Part shown: positions 23,272-35,645 of the stretch, piece after piece | Layout of the letters: every line of letters starts with the position of its first letter | Position numbering within the stretch: position 1 is the stretch's first letter | Assembly (NCBI GenBank): GCA_018398765.1 | Contig: JAHBMJ010000345.1 | Span: 1,731 to 51,044 of the forward strand | Length of the DNA stretch: 49,314 nt | DNA from: Chromera velia | Lineage: Eukaryota; Sar; Chromeraceae | Direction: 5' to 3' | Notes under the pieces: generated by a model | The model's database searches: none | What the model was told of the DNA's origin: nothing | Seen by the model: the letters and a program-made list of their open reading frames with translations, nothing else | Translations under genes and position numbers: made by a program

Positions 23272-26200
23272 ATGCACTCATATTTTCGCATGTGACGGCA
23301 AATCTCAGTCACGAGCAGGACCATGGCTTATCCGGAATCGGTTGGGCTGATCGGGGATGGAGTGCAGTCTGAGGGCCATTCATAACAGATGTAACTTCAG
23401 TGGAACACATATCCATGAAAACTAACATCTGCTCTCAGAAGAAGGAGTATGAGAGCGCAAGTCAGTGCGAAAGAGAATGCAGCGTCCAAGAGTAATATGA
23501 AAAGCAGGCAAAGAGGGAGGCAATTTCTCAGTCTGCCGGAAACCCGACGGTCTGTCTGCGTGCAGGAATACAAATCAGTGCAGAAAAAAATACACCAGAG
23601 ATGCGCAGAGCGTCTGCTTTACTGCTGCAAGAAGCACGGGGGCATCTACAATAAGTTCGGTCAGTGAACTTATACCTTCGTAGGAATACGCATTTAAATG
23701 TGTGTGCATGGATCTTGCGCGTCTGAAATCAATGTACAGGAAAAACACACCCCGATTGCTGCATGTACCCAGAGACACGGAACAAGTCTGGTGAGAGAAG
23801 GCCTTCGGACTCCGACCGACCGACGGATCCCTGTTTTTTTTGGGAAAAAAATCTCCTCTAAGCATCTTGGTTTCTTTCCCCTTCCTTTTTCTTCCTCTGC
23901 AGGGCAGTATGTTGCGACTCTAAACCATGTGTTGCCAGAAGAGTACACGAACACGCTGAAGGTCTTGCACGACCAGGCGCTCCACCTTCCTTGGTCAGTT
24001 GATTGTCATTCCAACCTGCGGGTGGTTTCTTCTCTTCAAAAAAGAACAAAAACGCACAATAGCGAGCACACCCTGGTCATGCACACGAGGCGAGAAGAGA
24101 ACGCCTTCCTGCAGTCCTCCCTCGTTCTTTGCCCTAGCTGACCAGATGACCGGATGCGATGGCTTTCGTAGAAAATTTCTTCTCAAAAAGAAAGAAAGAA
24201 ACATCCTTCTGTAAGAGAAAAGTGTGGCTTCGGCCCACAGGAGAGAGAGAGCCCGTGCCGCCATTCAAAGACAATGGCGTTCTTTCTCTTTTCTGAACGA
24301 CGTTCGTTCTTGGATGCGGACTTTCTTGTTTTGTCTTTTGAAGTTGATCCTTTCCCCTGCAGGAGTGCATGAGACCGGGAGGGTCCTGTGCAGACATACT
24401 AATGACATGACAGTCATGTTTGCAGCGCTTTCGTGCCCACATGGCTAGAATCGTCTTCAATGAATCTTATTTGAATACATGAAGGGTTCCATTCATTCAT
24501 TCATTCACTCATTCAATGCCATTTATTGGTTTATGTTGAATTCAGGTCGGGGATCAGGAGGGTCTTCAAGGAAGAGTTCGGAGAGGACCCGGAAACCTTC
24601 TTCAGGGAATTTGAATTCGAACCCATCGCTGCTGCAGTCAGTGAAGGCGTGCGTGTGGGTGGGCGCACAGCTAGGCGTGCACTTGTGTGTGTTGGGGNGG
24701 GGGGGGGGGGGAGAGAGAAAGATTTTTGAGGAGATGACTTGACACTCTCTGTCTGTTTGGTGGCGCCTTTTCGAAGATTTCACTCATGAACGAGAGGAAA
24801 GATGCGATGTGAGAGAGAGGTGTTGGGACAGACTGGGACAGGTTGTGTGTGTGTGTTTTTTTTTCTTTTCTTCCTTCCTTCCTTCCTTCCTTCTCTGTGC
24901 CCGCCAAACGACCATGTACTCCCATTGTGTGGCGGCCCGCATGGAGTGAGGGAGAAAAAAGAAAAGACAACGAGAAGAGAGTCTGTGTGTTAGATTCCGG
25001 CACAGGGTAATTCAAATGATGGTAATTTTCTTTCCTGTTTGCTTCTTGTCTTTGCTTCCTTCGCAGTCTCTCGCACAAGTTCATCGTGCCGTCCGTCATA
25101 ACGGCAAGGAGGTCGCTGTGAAACTTCAATATCCGCATTTGAGATCGCAGATCTCCTCCGACTTTCTCACAATGAAGGTTCGTTCGTCAGTGGGAGATGG
25201 AGAGCGGCAGGTGATGACTGAATTAATTGGATTTGTGGCGATCTCTTTCGGCTTCTTTCGATCTTGTTCCTGCTCTTCTCCTTTTTTCAGAACCTTTAGA
25301 AGAAGCGAGGAATGAAAGTTTGTTTTAGTAGCTGTCTCTTCTCACACTAGGCTTTCTTCCATCGCTCCTGCGGCTACCTGCCTTTCATTCAGTACGTCTC
25401 TACACGCATTTATGTACCTGCGCATGTCTGTTCGGTCGTACACAACAGAACATTCCTGTTCTTCTCTGGCTGTCTCCCTGGCTGCCTGTCTGCCTGCAGC
25501 TTTTGATGTTTCTTCTTGGCAAAGCCTACCCTGACGTCAGTTAAAGCTACTCTTGCGGCTGTTCTTCTTCCTTTTATGCCGCCCTTCATTCTCTCTCCTT
25601 TTCTGGCTGCGTCTTTTGTGTGCGTCTTCTCCCTTCCGTTGTTTTTTGAGGAAGCATCTTCAGGATTGTCTCATCTTCTTTTTCTTCTTCTTTTTCCACC
25701 TTTTCATATTTTGAATGGTTTGTGCGTGCTCAGGCTTGTCTGTTGCCTTTCAATTGACTTTCGTTTACTCTTCTCTCCCTTTCCTCCTTGATTACCCAGA
25801 GCTGCCACAAAGAAAAAGCCCCCCTCCGCCGCTTTTGGATTCTTATCTCTGTATGAATAAATACGTGTGTGCATGCATGCAGTATGAGTACAGCTGGTTA
25901 TTCCCTGAATTCGAGCAGAACATCAGACACGAGCTCTCCTTCAGACAAGGTCGGAAGAAGGGAGGAGAGAGAGAATCGAGGCAAATAGAGCTTGAATGAA
26001 ATCAGATGGAAAGAAACGAAATTAAGAAAAGTATGTTCATTTTTATTTTTGCCCGTCTTTTCTTGCTGCCTCCCTACCTTCTTTGGCTCCCTCTCTCTTT
26101 CACTCTGTATGAGTACTGAGGGGCAAAATGTTTTCCTTTGTTCTCATTTTCTTCCGTTTTTTTCTTCTGCCTTCTTTGTCAGTCAGTCAGTCAGTCAGTG

Positions 26201-28947
26201 AGTGGGTGAGTGAGTGCAGAAGGCTTCAATGCCTCCCGAGTGTCCCGCCTCTTTGAGGACAACCCAAAAGTTTACGTCCCCAAGGTAGGTCGGGCTGTCT
26301 CTGTGATGTGATCGGAAAGGTCCTCCTGTCCATGGATGCTTCCTTCCTTCCTTCTTTTCGTTTCAAGATAGGGGAAGGAACTCATCAAAGTGGGGAAGGA
26401 ACTCATCACATCGCGAAATTTCATCCTCTCTCCCTCTCCCTCTCCCTATCTCTTCTCTGAGAGGTCTCTCTCTCTGTGAATCCATCCAACCTTGAGGCGA
26501 AAATGAAAGGGCGTCGCGATATATCTGTCCGTGCGTTTCCATTCCTCCGACCTGTCTATCGGAGGCTGGGTTTGTATGTCTGCTCCATGCCCCCCTGTTC
26601 TTTCTCTTTTTCTTTTCTTTTCACTTTTTTGCTTCCTTCTCGCTGTCTTGGCTGATACAAACACGATCTAGGCAGCTGGCCTCCTTCTGTTCTTTCTTTT
26701 TTTGCCTTTCCTGTTCGCTCGCTTCTTCCTTTTCTTCTTCCCTTCCGCCCTGTTGACTGACGCTTCTCGATGCCCGATAAAGAAGCCATAACGGAACGAT
26801 GTCCTCACTTTTTTTTGCCTCCCTTGCTCTCTCTCTGGCCTGCCTGGTGATGCCTGCAGATCGAGTGGGATCTGACGACTGACCGCGTGCTGACGATGGA
26901 ATTTGTGAGGTGCGTTGCTGGAATCCTTCGTGCATGGTGTTAGAGGATGTCTGCCCTATGAATGGAAATATAGTGGTCATATGTCGATTTCGTCCAATTC
27001 ACTCACTCAGTCACTTACTGTAGAAGATTGAAGGTCAAAGATTTGGAAATTGCATGTGTGCTTTCACTTCTTGTGTTCTTTACACACCATGTGTTCGTGT
27101 CCGCGTAATTGCACACAGAGGAGTGAAGATCAACGACAAGGAGGGTCTGAAGAATATGGACGTGAAGGGATCTGAAGTCGCACCCCTGTTGAGTGAGGTC
27201 TTTGGAGACATGATGCATTTCCATGGTGAGTGCATGGTTCCGTGGGTGGGTGGGTGCGTAGGGGCAGAGCCAGGGCAGTTGGCTTTTTGCAAATCTTTCC
27301 GGCCCCGCTTCTTTGTTTCTCGCTTTCTTCTGCTACGCCTGTCTCTCTTCATGTGCGTGTGACGGGAGTTTCCTGTCCTGAGCCTGCCTGTCTTTTCATT
27401 TCTTCCGACATTGACATCATCGCTGAGCAATCGATTCCTCCTGCATGCCTCCTTCCTTCCTTCTTTCCTTCCTTCCTTCCTGGCTGCTGCTGCAGGATTT
27501 GTGCACTGCGATCCACACCCAGGCAACATTCTCGTTCGTCCCCTTCCTAGCAGAGAGAGTCAGTCAGGGAGGGAGGGAGGGAGGGAGTCGATTCAGCCAT
27601 CCATCCATCTGTCAGAGACGCAATGCAACGATTCGCGCCCACTAGAACAGCCGGGGCACTTGCTTGCACGCCCACACACTCGTACACACGCACACGAATA
27701 GAAAGCCACAGACAAGAGAGCTCTGTGTTGTTCTTTTTCCATCCAACGAAAAGGACGAGTAAGACAATCAGGCCACCAGGTGCATGGCGAGTCAGACTAG
27801 CAGGCAGCAGAGAGTGAGAATCGATAACTGACAGAACAGAGCGGAACCTCCTGTATTCCCGGACCCCTCTGTTCTTTTCTTTTCTTTTCTTTTCTCTTTC
27901 CGGCCACCGCAGGACGATCGGATGGCAGCGCTGTCCCCCAGATTGTTCTGTTGGATCACGGCATGTACAGAAGGTTGACTCCCGACTTCAGAAAAGGGTA
28001 CTGCCAACTCTGGGAGGCTCTGGTGACTCAGGATGAGAGCGTCGGAAGAGAAGCCGCGATCCGACTGGGACTGGACGAGAGGGGGTTTGAGCTGCTCTCA
28101 CTGGTCTTTACATTTAGGTCAGAGCCGTTCAGTTGAATTCGGGGATGTATTTGTCTGGTAGTCCGATGGAGAGAGATGGAGGTAGCTTTTCTAAGAGTGA
28201 CGTTTGCTTTCGATCACCACTGCGCTGCTTTTTTCATACTCTCTTCTTTTTCCTTTTACATTGTTTTCTTGTCTCTCGGACTGTCTCCTTCTTTTTCATC
28301 CAACTGCGTTCTTGTGGAAGTCTTCTTCGTTCTTCAGTCTCCTGTTTTCTTGTGGCTAAGAGGACCGGCGCGTTGTCTCACCCCGGCCATACTGTGGACG
28401 GTGACACGACACAATGCAGGGCCGGAAACTCCGTTACATGGATCGACATATTGATACTTGAAGGAGAAGAAGGACAAGGCAGACAGACACGTGTCTTTCT
28501 CCCGTTCCCGCTCTGGCTGACTGTGTTTTTGTCTCTCTGCCTTTGATGCTTCTCCTTTGTGTGTTGGTTTCGTTTCTTCTTTCTTTCTTTCTGTATTTCA
28601 TCCCCTCTTTTCCCTTTCCCTGCCTCTGCAGATCCTCAAAGAGCAAGAGGACCCGACTGGGAAGCAGAATGCATGACGAGGACCGACAGAGGGCGCGGGA
28701 CAGCATTCAGTCAGTCAGAGAGTCAGAGAGTCAAGCAGTCACTTTGTTCAGCCATGCAGCCAGCCAAAGCTCGTCCCGAATCAGACAGAAGGCCAAAGGA
28801 GAGGAAAAGGTTGCGCTAGAGAGATGCGTTGGAGAGAGGAGCGGAGACCATGCGAGAAAAGAGGGAGAGCAGCATTGAGAGGCAGGCAATCCACGCACAC
28901 ACATACACACACACACACACACACACAGAGAGAGACAGAGAGAGAGA

Positions 28948-28982
<35 letters not shown>

Positions 28983-30194
28983 GGCTCGATGCGTCTCCCT
29001 TGTCTCTTCTCTTCTCTTGTTCCGAGAGGCTCTTTTCCCTCCTTCTGACAGACAATCCATTCCGCTTTGCCATGCAACCTTTCCTCCCCTGCTCCAAATC
29101 CGATGACGAAATTGAAAACCCCCCATGCACCCATTGATTGGATTGATGCATGCAGGGGCACAACTGCCGGAGACATCAACGAGTTTCTCAGGGGACTCCC
29201 AAGAGATGTTCTGTGGGTCCTTCGGGTCCGTCTTGCATGCGTGGGGGTTGGCGGGGTGGGAAGTGCGGGAGAAAAGACAGCTATGTGCAATCAATCATTT
29301 TGGATTCATTTGCTTTACCCTTCTGAATGAAGTCAAGACTGACTTATACCGCTTCATTCTTGCATGCATCTGGTCGTCAATTTATGTTCTTCTTTCTCTC
29401 TCTGTTTCCATTCGTCGCAGGCAACAAATATTGTGCGCTCTTTAAATTTGGACCTGGGTGGCACATCCAGGCAGCGGTTTCGTATTATGGGAGAGGCGGC
29501 TGTGCGGGGCCTTCTGCTTCCGAATGAGGCCGCAGAGGAGGTCGAGACAGCTCAACGAGCTGCAGTTGAGAGGAAGCGGGCGGAGGATGCAGAAAGTCAC
29601 AGACACGAGTGGAGCGCCCTGGTGCCCTCCCTTCCCTCTGTGTCTCCAAAAGTTGCACGCAGAGGCGCACCTGAGTGGAGCGAGCTTCCTGGGGCGTTGA
29701 CCCTCAATCTTGCTGTTGCGTCTGAGTGTACACCGGAAACTTTCGGGTCCTTTGTTTGTTCGGAAGATTCTGTAAAGGGAAAAGGTCCCCTGATGCCTGC
29801 CGACTGGTTCGCTTCTCACTGTGTCCAAGGTGGTCTCACTGACAGACAGAATTCATTGATCGAATCTCGGGCAGAGGAGAAGGGTTCGGGATCTTCGGTC
29901 AGGGTGGGAACGTCAACCGCAGGGGCGAAGAGCGAGTCGAGAGTTGCAGCAAAATCTTGGGGGCATTGGAGGTCCTCTGTTTTTCGGGACTTTCGGGTTT
30001 GGTGGTCGACCTTTCGGTTGCGTCTTCAGATTCTGTACGTAGAGGTTTTGATGACTCTGCTTTCCTTCTCCGTGTCGGTGCGTGAGGGCGAGGCGTCTCT
30101 TCCCCCCTCGAGCAAAGAGGGAAATGGAGAGGTAGAGGAGGAGGGCACATCAGAACCGAAGAAACAAAAGAAACGGTTCCGAGAAATGGGCTGA
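22565..30194 (+). CDS. ADCK1: ABC1/UbiB atypical kinase, ADCK1-like
   Basis: An atypical kinase or ATPase of the ABC1K family. ADCK1 members act in mitochondria in lipid and inner-membrane homeostasis. Sixteen exons: 22565-22850, 22993-23093, 23566-23659, 23903-23993, 24546-24636, 25067-25177, 25500-25535, 25883-25949, 26220-26284, 26860-26909, 27119-27225, 27496-27558, 27913-28117, 28632-28709, 29156-29225, 29421-30194. Phases agree at every join (762 aa). Motifs: KFGQ (159-162), AAAS loop with SLAQVHRA (219-229), catalytic Lys240 in [12 protein letters not shown] where most relatives have [12 protein letters not shown] (370-377) and metal-binding Asp402 in [20 protein letters not shown] and [14 protein letters not shown] favour ADCK1 over COQ8. 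The basic, Arg-rich N-terminus fits a mitochondrial presequence. The final ~250 residues are a charged extension with one hydrophobic stretch, absent from the usual ~530-residue protein. Confidence 0.93.
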
Positions 30195-31690
30195 GCTAGC
30201 GGCCTCCTTCCGACTTCTTGCGCGGAAGACTCAGCGGTTTTTTGGTGTACCTGAAAAAAAAAGAGAAAAGAAAAGAAATTGCATCGATCTACGCTCGTTT
30301 TGTGGCGCATGTAGTCGTTTGTTGTATCTGTACAGGACCGGTGAAGTTTGTGCTCTGACGGTATGACTGCCCGAAAAGTGCATGGAAGCCGTGCAGACGA
30401 TTTTCGCCAGCCGGGTCCCACTTTCTGAAACTCTCAGTGGAGGTTTGTGGCTCGATCGATTTGACTGCGGTCCTTTTGGTCCTCCAGAGTTGGCTTGGCA
30501 TGATGTACCTGATCTCTGCATGTGGCAGTGTAGTAGCATGGCATGATTTACTGACATGCGTCCCTTCTCCCTTCATGTTTAGTGAATGAATGTTTAGTGA
30601 ATGAGGTCCGCAGTGAGGAATCGCACAGCAGCTTGAACTGGTAAGAAATTGTTTCCTCCTTTCAGGCTCCTGCCGCCATGACTGCTCCTAGTCTTGCTTG
30701 CGACCGGCGCAATGGTGTCAAGCTGGAACATTTTGATTGAGCAATCTTTGATTTAAAGAGGATCTTCGAATTCTACGATATTCACTTGTTTCCACTGCCT
30801 TTTAAAGCAGCCTTTACTACTAGTCTTTATACTTAAAACAATTAACTAAAATATAACCGTTCGATTTACTAGTAACTAGCAATACTATGTAGTATATTGT
30901 TATGATCGATATCTTTGTTCGTTTTTGAATCATTGGGAAAGCGCTAAGCTGGATCTTACGCCGGATTTGTAGCTGGATTCGCATGCACTAACGGCACTAT
31001 CAGATTTATCTTCTGCATAATCACCGTAGTAATCACCAGTACTACGTGGGCCGCGACGGTGGGCGTATCACAGCAAAAAAAAAACTGAGGAAGAATGCCA
31101 GTGGAGGTTTTTTTTTTTTAACATTATGCAGCATATAATTTATGCTTCAGAAAGACTCGGAAAAAAAAAAGGGAGAAGGAGGCAGAAAAGAAGGCACTGA
31201 TGGAATGGTTGTGGCTGACTACTAAGACCGGCCCTCTAAATAATAAGGACGAGAAAAGGTGCATAGGTGCAAGGTGCAAGGTGTTTTGAACGAATGCACC
31301 TGAATTCAAGTGCATTTCAGGTGCATCCAACAGGTGCATTGTTTCTACTATAAAAACATAAATTAAAGAGCCGTCTCCTAGGGTTTTTAGCCATTAAAAG
31401 GCGCCTAATTCAATGCTTAAACACTCTTTCTCATATAACATAGCTGCACAATCTTTTACTATAAGAATTTGATTGAAAAACACATAAAAAGTTGATAAAA
31501 ACCGATAGCAAGTCTCGTTTTTGAATTATGAAAACAATCCTTTGAACTAAATTCAGCTACACTGCAGCATTTCATTTTTTGCAAATTCATTCTCATATGA
31601 TTTATCAACAAATTAAAAAATAGCAAAAGCATTCCAACGATGGGGAATCTTCTCAATTTTGTGGAGAAACGAGCTAAACGGTGCTGTCCG
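30195..31690. other. AT-rich intergenic downstream of ABC1K
   Basis: No exon is supported. At 31255-31340 the word AGGTGCA/AAGTGCA recurs about six times within 80 bases. The rest is AT-rich unique sequence with A- and T-runs near 31075-31130. Confidence 0.55.
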
Positions 31691-31694
31691 AAGT

Positions 31695-32085
31695 ATGAAA
31701 GACATGCCGCTGCCTGAGCAAAGAATAAAAGAGGTACAGTCATGTTGCTGACTGAGTAGAGAGTGGAAGAGACGGAGACATGTTGCGGACTGAGTACTAG
31801 AGAATGAAAGAGGTGTAGTCATATTACTGACAGAGCAGAGAGTGAGATAGATGGAGCCAGGCTGCTCCCTATACAGAGAATGAGAGAGGTGCAGTCGTGC
31901 TGTTGTCTAAACTCAGAATAAAAGAGGTGTAGTCATGCTGCTGCTTCAGCAAAGGATGAAAGAAGTACAGTCATGCTATTGACTGAGGAAAGAATGAAAG
32001 AGGTGCACTCATGTCGCTGACTGAGCAGAGAGTAAAAGAGATGCCGACATGCTGCTGCTTGAACAAAGAATGAAAGAGGGTCCCT
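31695..32085. repeat. 38-bp minisatellite, about ten units
   Basis: The anchor CATG (or variant) recurs at 31703, 31741, 31779, 31820, 31858, 31896, 31934, 31972, 32010 and 32048. All steps are 38 bases except one of 41. The consensus reads roughly CATGCTGCTGACTGAGCAGAG, then AATGAAAGAGGTGCAGT. Thirty-eight is not a multiple of three, so it is not a protein repeat. Confidence 0.9.
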
Positions 32086-32179
32086 ACCAGCACTTCTAGA
32101 AAGCTTAGGCTGAAACTTAAAACTTTTCTATTAAGCATTTCCCCCCCCTCCCTTATACCTTAGGATCTAGCTTAGGATT

Positions 32180-32700
32180 TCTGCTTAGTATTATCTAGGG
32201 GAGCTGGAGAAGACCTGCTCAGCTTGTTCTGGTAGAAAAGTTTGTGATGAGATCCACTTGCTCACGGAATGTGCGGACACAGAGAGGGAAAGACAGAAGC
32301 TTGACAAAATCATCAGCAGAATAAAGGAGCGCGCGCCCATTAAGAAATGGGTGGAAATTGTGCAATGGGTGGCTGCCTCTGCTGGTAGGGGAGTGGGGGA
32401 GAATAAAAAGAAAGTCCGAGAGATGATCGCTCTTATTTCGTCGTTCCAGCCTCTCGCGGGCATGAGGGCGGTTGAGGAGTGTATAGCCAAATTAGAGAGA
32501 GTTCGTGTTGACATGTGTTAATGGATCAATGCGCTAGGTCAATAACCCAACATTGCATATCATGCCCCATGGTTGGCCAGAGCCTAAGTAGTAGCTCACC
32601 GGCTTTAACCGCCTCAATTCAATTTAATTCTATTATTAAGGCCACAAAAAATAATAACAATAATATTAATATTTTAATTAAAAACCTACAGAAAAAAACT
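32180..32700 (+). mobile_element. LINE retrotransposon 3' end, 5'-truncated
   Basis: The open frame 32207-32521 encodes CSACSGRKVCDEIHLLTEC followed by a charged helix. The C-x2-C, C, H-x4-C arrangement is the zinc knuckle that ends many non-LTR retrotransposon polymerases. A ~110-base 3' UTR follows, then an A-rich, AT-rich tail to about 32700. No reverse transcriptase domain precedes it; the 38-bp minisatellite lies directly upstream. This fits a 5'-truncated insertion. The family cannot be named from this piece. Confidence 0.65.
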
Positions 32701-32974
32701 TGAACAAATTTGAAGATCTAGCTAGTAACAGCTTATAGTAGGCGCTATTAGTAGCTAGGCCACCTGGTAGACCAAATCCATATATAAAGTTTAGCCAGAG
32801 CTTTTATGTGACCAACATAATTTTTGACTGAATACTATGATATTACTATCGACTGTATTGGCGGCTTAATTGCAAAAAAGCTAGCAAAAAAGCTGAAAAC
32901 ACGTATGAAACACCGGCGTAAACTTTACATAGCGGTAGCGGTGTAGCTGTACGTTCTTGGTATGAAGTGAACGA
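32701..32974. other. AT-rich spacer
   Basis: AT-rich sequence between the LINE tail and the stop codon of the LRR gene, with repeated TAGCTAG-type words. No feature is identified. Confidence 0.5.
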
Positions 32975-35332
32975 CTAAAATTCAAAGTCCTTCAGCCCAA
33001 AAAATAAACTGCGAGAAAAGGGGCCTGAACCTTCTGAGTTCTCTTTGCAAAGCTGGAGGCTCAGCTTTCGAAGGTCTGGAAACTCGCCATTCTTAATTTG
33101 GTCAATAAGAGGCGTGAGGGCGCTGCGAGGGAGTGGTTTACCCGTGTTACTTAGGGAAAGTGTCTCCAAAGATCGGGGGAGGAAGGGAACGAAGACGTTC
33201 AATTCTTCCTCAGCAAACGGCCCATCTTCTGAAACTTGCAGTTCCTTCAGACCGACCAGACCACCGCTCTGCATTTTCAACCCAAGCGCCTCCCATCCTG
33301 AGAGACTGACTTGGGTCTGAGAGAGATGGAGACTCTCGAGACTCGCTGGGAGAAGGGAGAAAATCGCTTTTGCAATCTCCTCTGTTGACGGGCGGTTGTT
33401 TGTTGACCCCACCCCGAAGAACGGACAGTCAAGCCACAAACTTCGAAGCCTTCCCAAACCCCCTCCCTCTAGCTTCTTGACCAAATTCTGCCACGACTTT
33501 GTCTGCAAAGACGTGTCGAGTAAATGGAGTTTCTCAAGAGAGCCGGGAAGCTCTTGCATGAGATCGGCCATCCCCACCTCAAACCTCCGACTGACGCCTT
33601 TGATCACAAGTTCCCGAAAACGATCAAACCCCCTCGTTTTGAAACGTTCTGCAAATGCACTCCAATACTGCACACTCATGAAGGGGTCACAGTCGATGCG
33701 TAATTTTTTGAGAGAAGTCGGCAGAGCGCTGAATAAAATGCTGGCGCTCTCCGGATCAATTGACCAGACATCGGCCTCCATCTCTGAGAACCGAGTCATG
33801 TCCCCCCTCCTGAACCTCTCAGCCAAAGCCGTCCACCCCTCGGGGTCTAGTGACCCCCCGGGTACGCCCTGTGCACTCATGGGGACGGTGAAGGATAGTG
33901 ATTGGAGCGTTGCGGATAAACGGGGAAAGAGGACAGAGGCGCAGGTGCCTACCACACTTCGCAGCGACAGCTTCTCTAAGGAGCCCCCCAGAGGTCTGAC
34001 TCCAAAGCTCTCTGTTAGACGAGTTGGGTCGCTCCATTCGCCGATGTCGGAGTATCCGAGGCTGCTGACAGAGAAACTGACACTGAGTTTCTTCAGGGAA
34101 GACGGCAGAGAAGGCAAAAGAGATACTGCGTTCTCATAACTCAGCGAGTAGTCATTAAAAAAAAAATTGCCCATCAGCACCAGTTCCTGCAGAGGCAGCG
34201 TGCCGTCAAGGAATTGGTCGGTAAGTCTTTTGAGGCTTTGGGGGGGGAATGTTCGGCCTGTGGTCTGTCGAGGAGGAGAGAGGTCCAAGACCTCCAGGGA
34301 CGGAGGGAGGGAGTCAATGACATCCTTCAGGGTTGACTCATCTCCTGTGATGGCAGAAGCCACGGAAGCAGGTACAGAAGAATCGGTTAATGGATTTTGG
34401 GGGAAGGTTATTTCAACCTTCTGTAGACTGCAGCCTGACAGGTGAAGGACGTTGAGTGAGTTCAGTCCCGTCTCTGTACTGTCTGCCATTCTCTTTCGAA
34501 GCTCCTCCCATGCACTCCCTCCGAGCCGCTCGCTCCCAGAGAGATCGAGGGAGGCGAGAGACGGGGGAAAATAGGGGAAGACCGACTTGGCCTCTACTTC
34601 TGTGAGGTTGCAGAAAGACAGGTTCAGGTGTTCTAGACCAGACAGGTGCGCGCTCTCCAGACGCTGGCCAAGGTAGACATACTTCTTTTGTACGGCTTCG
34701 GCACTGCCGAAAAAAGAAGGTTTGGAAACGTCAAGAGAACGAAGAGAGGACGGGAGGGAAAGGGCTATCCCCCCCGCTTGAGTGTCCTCCAAGGCATCGG
34801 GGTGAATAGAAAGGTCAGTCAAGTTCTCCATCTCCCCCTCCTCCATTTTCTCTTCCAGAACACGCCACGCGTCCACGGTGATGTTCGCACCTTTTGGCAC
34901 TTTAAGGGATTCCAAGGAACAGGGGAGACAAGCGAAGAGGGTGCGTGCTGCTGCGCTGTTCTGTTCGGAAGGCGGGAAGTCAACTGTTTTGAGAGCAGAC
35001 AGTCCCCCCGTCCTTTGCAGTCCGTGGAGGGATTTGGCAATCTCCTCGTTCAGACTGTTCTGAAAGAAGCGGAGGGACCGGATAGACGGGGGAAGGAACG
35101 CCACCAAAATGCTCATTTTCTTCCTGTCAAGGAAAGCGGAGAACTCCACATGACGGAGAGTGCCACAAGCCTCCAGTTTCTCTCTCTTCAGAGAGTACAG
35201 AAGCAGCCACGCGAAGCTGTAGTTCTTACAGCGCAGCGCAGCTGAGAGCCCGGCATCGGCGTCTGGCACTAAATGTTCGAGAACAATCTTCACGATAGGC
35301 CAGCTTTGCTGGAGATCGCTTGCAGACGGCAT
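32975..35332 (-). CDS. Intronless leucine-rich-repeat protein, 785 aa
   Basis: One uninterrupted frame from the ATG at 35332 to the stop at 32975. The protein is built of irregular repeats of about 60-75 residues. Each has a 'LPxSLxSLxLS' strand (for example FPPSLASLDLSGSERLGG, LPASLESLHLSQTQVSLSGW) followed by a Trp-containing helix 'GWEALGLKMQSGGL' and a second strand. About ten such units are visible from residue ~70 to the end. No signal peptide, membrane helix or catalytic domain is seen; the first ~60 residues are helical and without leucine-rich repeats. A role in protein-protein binding is inferred from the fold only. Unlike every neighbouring gene it has no intron, and it sits between repeat-rich blocks, consistent with spread by retroposition or duplication. 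Confidence 0.88.
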   Translation of the reverse strand: MPSASDLQQSWPIVKIVLEHLVPDADAGLSAALRCKNYSFAWLLLYSLKREKLEACGTLRHVEFSAFLDRKKMSILVAFLPPSIRSLRFFQNSLNEEIAKSLHGLQRTGGLSALKTVDFPPSEQNSAAARTLFACLPCSLESLKVPKGANITVDAWRVLEEKMEEGEMENLTDLSIHPDALEDTQAGGIALSLPSSLRSLDVSKPSFFGSAEAVQKKYVYLGQRLESAHLSGLEHLNLSFCNLTEVEAKSVFPYFPPSLASLDLSGSERLGGSAWEELRKRMADSTETGLNSLNVLHLSGCSLQKVEITFPQNPLTDSSVPASVASAITGDESTLKDVIDSLPPSLEVLDLSPPRQTTGRTFPPQSLKRLTDQFLDGTLPLQELVLMGNFFFNDYSLSYENAVSLLPSLPSSLKKLSVSFSVSSLGYSDIGEWSDPTRLTESFGVRPLGGSLEKLSLRSVVGTCASVLFPRLSATLQSLSFTVPMSAQGVPGGSLDPEGWTALAERFRRGDMTRFSEMEADVWSIDPESASILFSALPTSLKKLRIDCDPFMSVQYWSAFAERFKTRGFDRFRELVIKGVSRRFEVGMADLMQELPGSLEKLHLLDTSLQTKSWQNLVKKLEGGGLGRLRSLWLDCPFFGVGSTNNRPSTEEIAKAIFSLLPASLESLHLSQTQVSLSGWEALGLKMQSGGLVGLKELQVSEDGPFAEEELNVFVPFLPRSLETLSLSNTGKPLPRSALTPLIDQIKNGEFPDLRKLSLQLCKENSEGSGPFSRSLFFGLKDFEF

Positions 35333-35645
35333 CTGGTTTGCAGGGTCGATGGTTGGCTGTCCACTTGAGAACAGAAACAGGTCTGCAGGCCTGTAAAGAG
35401 GTAAGTCGGTGCGGTTAGTAAACCTCTATTGTTTCAGGGAAGGAGCTGCTGCCACTCTTCCCGCAAAAAGAAAAGCCTGGCAGATGTATGCGCAGGTCGA
35501 CAGAAGCTCGAAATGGCCGGGTGACAGTACTTAACAGTACCGAGGTTCTCCCCAGTTACTATTGTAAGCTATTAATAACTCGATCATGCATGCAGGTCTG
35601 ACTCATCTCATGCATGAATGCAGGTCTGACTCATCTCATGCATGG
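35333..35645. other. Upstream flank of the LRR gene with short tandem repeat
   Basis: Probable 5' region of the LRR gene. At 35588-35643 a 28-base unit containing TGCAGGTCTGACTCATCTCATGCAT is present twice in tandem. No further exon is supported. Confidence 0.55.

Noticed and set aside
33396-34139. 247-codon plus-strand ORF
   Set aside because: It is antisense to the LRR gene and has no domain features.
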